Origin: Prevotellaceae bacterium | Lineage (GTDB): Bacteria; Bacteroidota; Bacteroidia; Bacteroidales; UBA932 | Direction: 5' to 3' | DNA length: 7,085 nucleotides | NCBI GenBank assembly: GCA_031268055.1 | Contig: JAIRXY010000001.1 | Coordinates: 1 to 7,085, forward strand | Shown here: positions 1 to 6,403 of the stretch, in pieces | Layout: every line of letters starts with the position of its first letter | Position numbering within the stretch: position 1 is the first letter of the stretch | Made by a program: the position numbers and the translations under genes | The notes under the pieces: model-generated | What the model saw: only the letters and a program-made list of their open reading frames with translations | Databases searched by the model: none | Told to the model about the DNA's origin: nothing

Positions 1-2
1 TG

Positions 3-41
3 CAAAATCTGGCGGAGGTAATTCAAAATGCAATCGTCTGA
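3..41 (+). CDS. 3' end of an upstream gene (possibly futalosine hydrolase MqnB)
   Basis: One frame enters from the left edge and reads QNLAEVIQNAIV before a TGA at 39-41. The other two + frames also stop early, but this peptide looks like a normal amphipathic C-terminal helix. The gene body lies outside the window, so its identity cannot be read. In many Bacteroidota, as I recall, mqnD is preceded by the futalosine hydrolase gene mqnB, whose C-terminus often ends in a helix with an N-L-x-x-V pattern. That makes mqnB a reasonable guess from context only. Alternatively these codons are chance open sequence. Confidence 0.4.
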   Translation, partial: QNLAEVIQNAIV

Positions 42-74
42 CCTGACTTGAGCTGAGCTGAGCTGAGCTGAGTT
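37..74. repeat. Pentanucleotide tandem repeat (GCTGA-type)
   Basis: From 37 the sequence runs in 5-nt steps: TCTGA, CCTGA, CTTGA, then four perfect GCTGA units at 52-71, then a decayed GTTGC. The first unit contains the TGA that ends the upstream frame. Because the period is 5, a change in copy number would shift any frame read through it and change spacing in the mqnD leader. Four perfect copies is a modest array. Confidence 0.85.
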
Positions 75-110
75 GCGACAATTTGAGATGTTCCCTTGTA
101 GCTCTTGTAA

Positions 111-138
111 TTCAAAATCCAAAATTCAAAATTCAAAA
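111..138. repeat. Heptanucleotide tandem repeat (TTCAAAA x4)
   Basis: Four consecutive 7-nt units occur: TTCAAAA, TCCAAAA (one T-to-C change), TTCAAAA, TTCAAAA, followed by TTT. The array ends 6 nt before the mqnD ATG, so it forms the immediate ribosome-binding region of that gene. The 12-mer GTAATTCAAAAT that opens the array (107-118) also occurs at 18-29, across the end of the upstream frame. Confidence 0.85.
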
Positions 139-144
139 TTTATC

Positions 145-942
145 ATGCGCTTGTCTTTTTCCACTTGTCCTAACGACACTTTTATTTTTCACGCCATGCT
201 GCACGGCAAGGTTGACACTGAGGGGTTGACATTTGACGTGCATCCGGCAGACGTGGAGGAGCTAAATCGGGCAGCATTTGTTGGCGAGGCGGAAGCCACC
301 AAGCTGAGCTACGCTGCATACGCTCACGTGGCAGATAAGTACTCGATTCTGGACTCGGGCAGCGCGCTGGGGCGGGGCAATGGCCCTCTTTTGGTGGCAA
401 AAAGCGCGCAGGAGCTAACCGGAGAATCGCGGGTTGCCATCCCCGGAAAGTACACCACCGCGGCATTTTTGCTACGCTTGGTCTTTCCTCACCTGAGCCG
501 CCTGAGCGAAGCGCTGTTTTCCGACATCCCGCAGGAAATTTTGCAGGGCAACGTGGACGCCGGAGTGCTTATTCACGAAAGCCGCTTTACCTACCGGCAG
601 CAGGGGCTACACCTGCTTGCCGACCTTGGCCGCGAGTGGGAGAAGCGCAGCGGATTGCCTATTCCGTTGGGCTGCATTTGCATTAAGAAGGACATTGACG
701 GCGAGCAGCGGCAAGCTTTTGGGCGCGTGCTGCGGCGAAGCGTAGATTACGCTTTGCAGAATCCCGACGAAAGCCGTACATTTGTCAAACATTACGCTCG
801 CGAGCTGAGCGATGATGTTATTGACAAGCACATTGACATGTTTGTAAACGGCTATACGCAAAGCCTTGGCAACGAGGGAAAAAGGGCTATTTCTGCGCTT
901 TTTGACCTCACCGGCATGCGCGTAACCCCCGACTTTGTGTAG
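145..942 (+). CDS. mqnD: 1,4-dihydroxy-6-naphthoate synthase (menaquinone, futalosine pathway)
   Basis: MqnD converts cyclic dehypoxanthinyl futalosine to 1,4-dihydroxy-6-naphthoate, the naphthalene precursor of menaquinone; it is a cytosolic enzyme with a periplasmic-binding-protein-like fold. From the ATG at 145 the protein has 265 residues, in the usual size range. Visible family motifs are the N-terminal STCPNDTFIFHAM (6-18), DVEELN (36-41), TKLSY (52-56), ALGRGNGPLLV (74-84), IPGKYTTAAFLL (99-110), and IHESRFTY (143-150) followed by GL and a WE...PIPLG segment (164-176). His144 in IHE corresponds to the histidine proposed as catalytic base (His145) in the Thermus enzyme. The frame stays open upstream to a TTG at 73, but that extension (24 residues) is encoded by short tandem repeats and lies before the conserved N-terminus, so I take 145. 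No Shine-Dalgarno is present; the leader is AT-rich. The gene implies respiratory menaquinone made by the futalosine route rather than the MenFDHCEB route. Confidence 0.95.
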   Translation: MRLSFSTCPNDTFIFHAMLHGKVDTEGLTFDVHPADVEELNRAAFVGEAEATKLSYAAYAHVADKYSILDSGSALGRGNGPLLVAKSAQELTGESRVAIPGKYTTAAFLLRLVFPHLSRLSEALFSDIPQEILQGNVDAGVLIHESRFTYRQQGLHLLADLGREWEKRSGLPIPLGCICIKKDIDGEQRQAFGRVLRRSVDYALQNPDESRTFVKHYARELSDDVIDKHIDMFVNGYTQSLGNEGKRAISALFDLTGMRVTPDFV

Positions 943-965
943 CTTTTTATTTATTGACGCTCATT

Positions 966-995
966 ATTGACAGATAAAAAAATAAATTAACTTTC
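966..995 (+). promoter_or_regulatory. Candidate Bacteroidota-type promoter for hldD
   Basis: TAACTTTC at 988-995 matches 7 of 8 positions of the Bacteroidota -7 pattern with TA and TTT in place (TAnnTTTG). ATTG at 966-969 could serve as the -33 element, 18 nt upstream, slightly short of the usual 19-21. The start of transcription would fall near 1001-1003, giving only a ~10-nt leader before the hldD ATG. This is plausible but weak. Confidence 0.3.
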
Positions 996-1011
996 AACAT
1001 TTCAACTAAGT

Positions 1012-1977
1012 ATGATAGTAGTAACAGGAGCCGCCGGATTTATTGCCAGCTGCTTGGCAGGAGCGCTCAACGAGGCGGGGTACTGCGACCTTGTGCTTGT
1101 CGACGACTTTCGGCATGAGGAAAAAAAGCCCAACTACGAGCGCAAGAAATACACCGCGCTGGTGGAGCGGGATAATTTCTTTGGCTGGCTCAAAGACAAC
1201 CACCGGTACGTGGAGTTCATTTTTCACCTTGGGGCACGCTCTGCCACCACCGAGGCAAACGTAGAGGTGCTGCAAACGCTCAACTTAGGCTATACGCAGC
1301 GCGTATGGAGCGCCTGCGTGGAGTTTGGGTTGCCCTTGGTGTACGCTTCGTCGGCGGCAACATACGGCGACGGAGAGCACGGCTACTCCGATAGCCACGA
1401 GGTGGTGGAAAGCTTAACCCCGCTGAACCTCTACGGCAAGTCGAAAAACGACTTCGACAAGTGGGCGTTGAAGCAGCTGCGGAAGCCGTTTTTTTGGGCT
1501 GGGCTCAAGTTCTTCAACGTTTACGGCCCCAACGAATACCACAAGCAGCGCATGGCCTCGGTGACGCTTCACGCCTACAACCAGATAAGGCAAACGGGCT
1601 GCATGAAGCTCTTTCGGTCGCACAACCCTGCATACCCCGATGGCGGACAAATGCGCGATTTTGTTTACGTGAAAGACCTCTGTAGCATCATGATTTTTTT
1701 GATGGAGCAGCGGCCTAAGTCGGGAATTTACAACATGGGAACAGGTAAGGCGCGCACGTTCCGGGACTTGGTAGCCAGCACGTTCAAGGCAATGGGCATC
1801 CCCGAAAATATTACCTACATTGATACGCCAATGGATATTCGCGAAAAATACCAGTACTTCACCGAAGCCGATATGGGAAAGCTGCGAAGCGTAGGCTATA
1901 CCAAAGAGTTTTCATCGCTGGAGGTCGGCGTAGAAGATTACGTAAAGCGCTACCTCATTCCGCACAGCTACATGTAA
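1012..1977 (+). CDS. hldD: ADP-L-glycero-D-manno-heptose 6-epimerase
   Basis: HldD epimerises C6'' of ADP-D-glycero-D-manno-heptose to the L-glycero form, the last step in making the activated heptose of the LPS inner core. The 321-residue protein is an extended short-chain dehydrogenase/reductase, close to the usual 310-330. The N-terminal Rossmann motif is VTGAAGFIAS (4-13), where the family normally has GFIGS. The HldD-specific GARSATTE lies at 74-81, the ASSAATYG strand at 112-119, and the YxxxK pair at Tyr141/Lys145 (YGKSK). Lys178 in EYHKQRMASV (176-184) matches the second catalytic base of the E. coli two-base (Tyr140/Lys178) mechanism. A late RDFVYVKD (215-222) is also typical. The ATG at 1012 begins directly with the first beta strand, which fixes the start; there is no Shine-Dalgarno. 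mqnD lies 69 nt upstream but is functionally unrelated. The gene implies an outer membrane with heptose-containing lipopolysaccharide. Confidence 0.95.
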   Translation: MIVVTGAAGFIASCLAGALNEAGYCDLVLVDDFRHEEKKPNYERKKYTALVERDNFFGWLKDNHRYVEFIFHLGARSATTEANVEVLQTLNLGYTQRVWSACVEFGLPLVYASSAATYGDGEHGYSDSHEVVESLTPLNLYGKSKNDFDKWALKQLRKPFFWAGLKFFNVYGPNEYHKQRMASVTLHAYNQIRQTGCMKLFRSHNPAYPDGGQMRDFVYVKDLCSIMIFLMEQRPKSGIYNMGTGKARTFRDLVASTFKAMGIPENITYIDTPMDIREKYQYFTEADMGKLRSVGYTKEFSSLEVGVEDYVKRYLIPHSYM

Positions 1978-2015
1978 AGCGTAGCGTTCGCTGCAACCTT
2001 AGATTCGGCCAAAAA

Positions 2016-2047
2016 TTAGGCTGCTTGGCAGGAAGTCAGTATATTTG
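2016..2047 (+). promoter_or_regulatory. Candidate Bacteroidota-type promoter for the exonuclease-thiL pair
   Basis: TATATTTG at 2040-2047 is a perfect TAnnTTTG -7 box. A TTAG at 2016-2019 could be a weak -33 element (consensus TTTG), 20 nt upstream, which is normal spacing. Transcription would start near 2053-2055, about 35 nt before the ATG at 2089. No hairpin with a T-tract separates it from hldD, so read-through from hldD is also possible. Confidence 0.45.
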
Positions 2048-2088
2048 TCGTGATGAATTATATTTTTTTGTTTTTTTGATAAAATTGC

Positions 2089-2847
2089 ATGTTTAGCCAA
2101 CACATTACCCACGAGGAGATAGAGGCGTTGCCTTACGTCGCGTTTGGTGGAAAAATTACCATAGTGGACAAGCCGGAAAAGGTTGCTGCTGCCGTCTCAT
2201 GCCTTATGCAGGAAAAAATATTGGGCTACGATACCGAAACGCGCCCAACCTTTACGCGCGGCGTCTACTATGGCGTATCGCTGGTGCAGCTCTCCTCGGC
2301 CGACCACGCCTTCCTTTTTCGCATAGATAAAATTGGCATACCGCCAACGCTGGTTGCGCTGCTGCAAGACAAGCAAGCGCTCAAAGTCGGCGTGGCCATC
2401 AATGAGGATATACGGGGAATGCAGCGCGTGGGGGCGTTCAAGCCTCAGGGATTTATCGATTTGCAAAAGTTCACCGAGGCTTACGGCATAGAAGATAAGG
2501 CGCTGAAAAAAATTGCAGCCATTGTGCTCAACCTCCGCATATCCAAGTCGCAGCAAACCTCCAACTGGGCTGCCGCACGCTACTCGGCCGAGCAAAAGCT
2601 CTACGCCGCCACCGACGCATGGGTGTGCCGCGAAATCTACCTCAAGCTCATGGAGAGCGAGCCGTTGATAGCGCCTGTCCCCGCAGAAGAGCTTGCCGAA
2701 AATGCCACAGCAGACAGCACAAAAGAGAAAGCAAAAAAGCACAAAAAATGGCATGGCAAGAAGCAGCGCAGGGTGTCAATGATACGCCAGGCGCAGCAGC
2801 CGGCGGGCAAGCTACCAAAAAACAACCAACACGATAGCAGCAAATGA
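2089..2847 (+). CDS. 3'-5' exonuclease, RNase D-like (DEDDy)
   Basis: This is a single-domain nuclease of the DnaQ/RNase D superfamily, expected to remove nucleotides from RNA or DNA 3' ends using two metal ions. The exonuclease motifs are in order: ExoI in GYDTETRPTF (Asp48, Glu50), ExoII in GVAINEDIRGM (Asp107) and ExoIII YAATDAW (Tyr172, Asp176), which makes it the DEDDy type. FIDLQ (122-126) and ISKSQQTSNW (151-160) are typical of the Bacteroidota group related to the 3'-5' exonuclease domain of WRN/EXD2. There is no HRDC domain, unlike true RNase D, so I give no symbol. After about residue 205 the protein ends in a ~45-residue tail that is strongly basic at first (KEKAKKHKKWHGKKQRR, 212-228) and then Gln/Pro/Asn-rich; it is probably disordered and could bind nucleic acid. 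The stop overlaps the thiL start as ATGA, indicating translational coupling. The natural substrate is not known from sequence. Confidence 0.88.
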   Translation: MFSQHITHEEIEALPYVAFGGKITIVDKPEKVAAAVSCLMQEKILGYDTETRPTFTRGVYYGVSLVQLSSADHAFLFRIDKIGIPPTLVALLQDKQALKVGVAINEDIRGMQRVGAFKPQGFIDLQKFTEAYGIEDKALKKIAAIVLNLRISKSQQTSNWAAARYSAEQKLYAATDAWVCREIYLKLMESEPLIAPVPAEELAENATADSTKEKAKKHKKWHGKKQRRVSMIRQAQQPAGKLPKNNQHDSSK

Positions 2848-3851
2848 ACATCAACGAGCTTGGCGAGTTTGGGTTAGTTGACCGGCTTGCCAAAAAAATA
2901 CAAATACGCAACGCCTCCACCCTCAAAGGCGTGGGTGACGATGCGGCTGTGATTGCCGCAAGCAGCCGTTGCAGCTTGCTCTCCACCGACATGCTGCTTG
3001 AGGGTATTCACTTTGACCTCACCTACGTGCCCATGAAGCACTTGGGCTACAAGGCAGCAATGGCCAGCTTCTCCGACGTATACGCCATGAACGGATACCC
3101 CCAACAGATGGTGGTATCGCTGGGCATTTCAAAGCGCTTTGGCGTAGAGCATATTGAAGAGCTGTACGAGGGCATGCTGCTGGCATGTGAGCGGCATGGG
3201 GTGGACTTGGTAGGCGGAGATACCTCTACCTCGCTCACGGGGCTTACCATTGGCGTGAGCGTGCTGGGCGAATGCGAGCCGGACAAGGTAGTGTACCGTA
3301 GCGGCGCAAAGCCTACCGATTTAGTTTGCCTCACCGGAAGCCTTGGGTCGGCCTACATGGGCTTGCTGCTGCTGGAGCGCGAAAAAAAAGTGTTTGAGGT
3401 CAACCCCAACGCCGCTCCACAGCTTACCGGCCACGAGCAGATTATCGAAAAGTACTTGAAGCCCGAAGCCAACCGCGAGGCCATCCTAAGCTTGCGCGAG
3501 GCAGATGTTGTGCCCACCTCCATGATAGATATTTCGGACGGGCTTGCCTCCGACATGCTGCAAATCTGCAAGCAATCCGGCGTGGGAGCGCACATTTACT
3601 TGGACAAAATACCCATTGCCAAGCAGTGCATGGATATGGCGGAGGAGATGAACTTCGACGCTGTAACGGCTGCCCTCAACGGCGGAGAAGACTACGAGCT
3701 GCTGTTCACCATCCCGCTATCGCTGCACAGCAAGGTAAAGGACTTGGGCGGCGCTGCAATCATTGGGCACATAGTTGAGCAAAGCAAAGGAGCGCTGCTC
3801 ATCCCGCCCAACGGCGAGCCCGTGAGGTTGCAGGCGCAAGGATTCAGGTAG
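2844..3851 (+). CDS. thiL: Thiamine-monophosphate kinase
   Basis: ThiL phosphorylates thiamine monophosphate with ATP to give thiamine diphosphate, the active cofactor, in the cytosol. It has the PurM-like ATP-binding fold. At 335 residues it matches the usual 320-350. Motifs seen: GVGDDAAV (29-36, metal and phosphate binding), STDMLLEGIHF (47-57), GYKA (68-71), SDVYAMNG (77-84, family usually SDxxAMG), VGGDT (123-127), IDISDGL (228-234) and NGGEDYELL (279-287). The ATG sits inside the stop of the upstream exonuclease gene (ATGA, 2844-2847), so translation is probably coupled; no separate ribosome-binding site is visible. The last 8 nt overlap the end of the oppositely oriented DUF2752 gene. 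No thi genes or TPP riboswitch are nearby, so this thiL is not in a thiamine biosynthesis cluster. Confidence 0.95.
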   Translation: MNINELGEFGLVDRLAKKIQIRNASTLKGVGDDAAVIAASSRCSLLSTDMLLEGIHFDLTYVPMKHLGYKAAMASFSDVYAMNGYPQQMVVSLGISKRFGVEHIEELYEGMLLACERHGVDLVGGDTSTSLTGLTIGVSVLGECEPDKVVYRSGAKPTDLVCLTGSLGSAYMGLLLLEREKKVFEVNPNAAPQLTGHEQIIEKYLKPEANREAILSLREADVVPTSMIDISDGLASDMLQICKQSGVGAHIYLDKIPIAKQCMDMAEEMNFDAVTAALNGGEDYELLFTIPLSLHSKVKDLGGAAIIGHIVEQSKGALLIPPNGEPVRLQAQGFR

Positions 3852-4158
3852 CAAGCAGCTGGTGCGCGAGCAGCTTGTAGAGGTAAAAGGCAGCAATAAT
3901 AGCGGCCGACAGAATGGCCAGCCACTTTATAGCAGCTGCGCCGCACTTGAAGCCAAGCTTCAGGTGCAGCGCAGTAAAAATCAGGCAAAAGAAAATTGGG
4001 ATTGTAGCCGGATAAAGCGTAAGGCTTTTCAGGAGGTCGCCCTCCAGCAGCGCAGCAATGCTACGCTGCAATCCGCACCCCGGACAATCAACGTGGAAGA
4101 AATACTTGCTGGGGCAAGTCAGCAAATGCTCTTTCCACCAATCAATAAGCGAAATCAT
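3844..4158 (-). CDS. DUF2752 family small membrane protein
   Basis: A 104-residue protein of unknown function. The diagnostic motif is CPGCGLQRS (25-33), the conserved CxxCG of DUF2752, in an N-terminal segment with an extra Cys15. Two hydrophobic stretches follow, about residues 50-67 and 76-95, predicted as membrane helices. The paired cysteines suggest metal binding or redox activity, but this is unproven. The gene lies 25 nt downstream of recA on the same strand and is probably read from the recA transcript. The only purine-rich motif nearby is GAGGAGGAG in the last recA codons, about 28 nt from the ATG and too far to act as a normal ribosome-binding site. Its stop codon lies within the end of thiL (8-bp convergent overlap). 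Family membership is fairly sure; function is not. Confidence 0.85.
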   Translation of the reverse strand: MISLIDWWKEHLLTCPSKYFFHVDCPGCGLQRSIAALLEGDLLKSLTLYPATIPIFFCLIFTALHLKLGFKCGAAAIKWLAILSAAIIAAFYLYKLLAHQLLAT

Positions 4159-4183
4159 TGCGGCGTAAGCGCGGCTGTGTTTT

Positions 4184-5206
<1,023 letters not shown>

Positions 5207-5370
5207 TTTGCCAATTTTTTATAGTTGTAATATTGAGATTATTAATATGTTGCAAGCATACCGCATTTAGCGTCATTAGCGTTATAGTAGGAGATAATTT
5301 TGCGCGCTAAGGTAGCAAATACTCTTGAACTTGCAGCACGTTGGCTAAGCTAATTCTTACAATTTGTTGA

Positions 5371-5401
5371 TAAGTTGTCCGATAGGCATAGTAAGTTGAC
5401 C
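5371..5401. repeat. Pair of 10-bp direct repeats TAAGTTGWCC, 21 bp apart
   Basis: TAAGTTGTCC at 5371-5380 and TAAGTTGACC at 5392-5401 match at 9 of 10 positions. Their starts are 21 bp apart, two turns of the DNA helix, so a protein bound to both would sit on one face. This resembles a regulator binding site in the recA-ssrA divergent region, but it could be chance in AT-rich DNA. The second copy runs into the ACCAT arm of the inverted repeat at 5399-5416. Confidence 0.55.
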
Positions 5402-5416
5402 ATGTTTCGATATGGT
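5399..5416. repeat. Small inverted repeat ACCAT/ATGGT
   Basis: A perfect 5-bp inverted repeat, ACCAT (5399-5403) and ATGGT (5412-5416), has an 8-nt spacer. It overlaps the end of the second direct repeat. On its own it is short enough to be chance. Confidence 0.35.
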
Positions 5417-5424
5417 TGCATGCC

Positions 5425-5466
5425 ATTAAAAAAAATAAAATACCGAAGTATGGATTTTATTTTAAT
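5425..5466. repeat. Long AT-rich inverted repeat (hairpin or cruciform)
   Basis: The right arm, GGATTTTATTTTAAT at 5452-5466, is the reverse complement of the left arm at 5425-5444 apart from four extra A residues in the A-run and one bulged A at 5442. The loop is GAAGTAT (5445-5451). An alternative core is ATAC-CGAA-GTAT. The arms are almost pure A/T. Both neighbouring genes are read away from this element, so it is not a terminator for either; a promoter-associated or easily unwound site is more likely. Confidence 0.6.
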
Positions 5467-5553
5467 ATGCTGATTTAAAAGCAAATATGCCAATCTAACT
5501 TTTTATAACCACCTTGAATTTGGTAATCGAACATGCAAGTAAAAAAAAATTAC

Positions 5554-5561
5554 TACCTTTG
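5554..5561 (+). promoter_or_regulatory. Bacteroidota -7 promoter box upstream of ssrA
   Basis: TACCTTTG is a perfect TAnnTTTG -7 box and is followed by CA, a common arrangement in this phylum. I see no good TTTG -33 element at 19-21 nt upstream (a TTTG at 5519-5522 is 31 nt away). Transcription would start near 5567-5569, leaving about 117 nt before the mature tmRNA 5' end at 5685. It is the only exact -7 box in the spacer on this strand and the best candidate for ssrA transcription. Confidence 0.55.
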
Positions 5562-5684
5562 CACCTGAAAGAGGCGGAAAAATAAGCAAAAATGGATGAA
5601 CGTAAAGTACAGCGTTGTTACCCCATTTGTTGTCTGACGCTTTTAGAAACGTCTCTTTTAGTTAGCGATAGCTACAAGACATAC

Positions 5685-6081
5685 GGGGCTGTTTGGTTTT
5701 GACAGCAGGATGACTTGAGGTGTAAGCATGCCGAGCGTTGTACGGAAGCTCGTAAATATCAACGTGCAAGCCATAACAGGCGAAACTTCTTATGCACTCG
5801 CTGCTTAATCGTTAGACGATTCAAGCTTTATTGGCGGCTCAAGGAGCCTGCCGACGAGTATCCCGCGTTTGCGTTCCGCTCATTAACGTAGACGCTTATG
5901 GGGTATCATCATTTTGAGATAGCCGTGTAGATTTCTCTAATATGCGGTGAAATTTTAGGGAATAAGGGTTACATTCGGCAGCAGTTCGCCTGATGCAACC
6001 TCGAAAACCGAAGAACTGATAAGCATGTAGAAAGCGCATTAAGACCTTGTTTGGACGCGGGTTCGACTCCCGCCAGCTCCA
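5685..6081 (+). ncRNA. ssrA: Transfer-messenger RNA (tmRNA)
   Basis: tmRNA rescues stalled ribosomes: its alanine-charged tRNA-like part enters the A site, and its internal message adds a degradation tag. The acceptor stem is GGGGCTG (5685-5691) pairing with CAGCTCC (6074-6080), with discriminator A at 6081. CCA is not encoded (the next bases are CAA), so it must be added after processing. The T arm is GCGGG-TTCGACT-CCCGC (6057-6073). The pseudoknot 1 region has GCATGCCGAG...CTCGTAAAT (5727-5759). The tag frame probably begins at GGC 5779 and reads GETSYALAA, ending at TAA 5806-5808; the ALAA end is the protease-recognition signal. Just after, AATCGT/ACGATT (5807-5812, 5816-5821) forms a 6-bp stem that includes part of the stop. 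At about 397 nt the gene is of normal one-piece size. A strong terminator follows. The partner SmpB is not in this window. Confidence 0.97.
5779..5808 (+). other. tmRNA proteolysis-tag reading frame (GETSYALAA)
   Basis: The message part of ssrA reads GGC GAA ACT TCT TAT GCA CTC GCT GCT TAA. The resume codon GGC is inferred by comparison with Bacteroidota tags I recall, such as GETNYALAA and GENNYALAA; the sequence alone does not fix it. This tag would differ from GETNYALAA only by Ser at position 4. The frame is open upstream (NVQAIT), but those codons would lie before the resume point. Confidence 0.85.
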
Positions 6082-6086
6082 CAAAT

Positions 6087-6126
6087 ACAGCGCTACGCAA
6101 TTTCGCGTAGCGCTGTGTTGTTTCTT
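6087..6126 (+). terminator. Rho-independent terminator of ssrA
   Basis: A perfect 12-bp stem, ACAGCGCTACGC (6087-6098) with GCGTAGCGCTGT (6105-6116), closes a 6-nt AATTTC loop and is followed by the T-rich GTTGTTTCTT. It begins 6 nt after the tmRNA discriminator base. The tract is not pure T, but the stem is strong and the position is right. Confidence 0.88.
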
Positions 6127-6403
6127 ACCGAATAATAGCCAACATCTGCTGCACAAATTATTGAGACCAAAATCAAAGCGATATTACGTAGTATTATTAT
6201 GCAATAGATTTTAAATAAGTAGTAATCATGTACATATACGGAATATTGCGTAAAAGATGGAAAAGTTAGAGGTTAATCCGTAAAATTGACGGGTTCTATT
6301 TGCTGCTCGCTTTTTCAACATAAATATATCACTATTTTATTTATTATCAAATAATTATATAATTTACAACGAGCTGCTATGCTTTCAAAAAAAAACAAAA
6401 AAT
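6127..6403. other. AT-rich spacer between ssrA terminator and folB
   Basis: These 277 nt hold no supported gene. A possible 7-bp hairpin (AATCCGT/ACGGGTT with one G-U pair, 6275-6295) and a near -7 box TCTATTTG (6295-6302, one mismatch and no clear -33) occur about 100 nt before folB. The folB promoter must lie here, since the ssrA terminator isolates it from the gene upstream, but I cannot place it with confidence. Confidence 0.6.

Larger units (their letters stand above)
5207..5684. other. Divergent intergenic region between recA and ssrA
   Basis: This 478-nt AT-rich spacer has no convincing protein gene or tRNA. It separates recA (read left) from ssrA (read right), so both promoters should lie here. 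Its organised parts are listed separately: a direct repeat pair at 5371-5401, a small inverted repeat at 5399-5416, a long AT-rich inverted repeat at 5425-5466 and a perfect -7 box at 5554-5561. A 36-codon open frame at 5592-5702 runs into the tmRNA and is treated as a finding, not as a gene. Confidence 0.8.

Noticed and set aside
28..51. Seven-codon frame MQSSDLT with GGAGG 9 nt upstream
   Set aside because: The GGAGG falls inside codons of the upstream frame (A-E-V), other genes here lack Shine-Dalgarno sequences, and the peptide is not attenuator-like.
73..144. N-terminal extension of MqnD from TTG 73
   Set aside because: The 24 added residues are encoded by the repeat-rich leader and precede the conserved STCPNDTFIF start; ATG 145 gives the family length.
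1978..2030. Hairpins after hldD (AGCG-TT-CGCT; GCCAA...TTGGC) as a terminator
   Set aside because: Stems are only 4-5 bp and no T-tract follows, so neither fits a factor-independent terminator.
5425..5466. The AT-rich inverted repeat as a CRISPR unit or an insertion-sequence end
   Set aside because: It occurs once, with no spacers, no repeated units, no transposase and no target duplication.
5896..6156. 86-codon frame on the - strand containing SWRESNPRP
   Set aside because: It is the antisense translation of the tmRNA 3' end and terminator. The WRESNPRP-type peptide is a well-known artefact of translating tRNA-like 3' ends.
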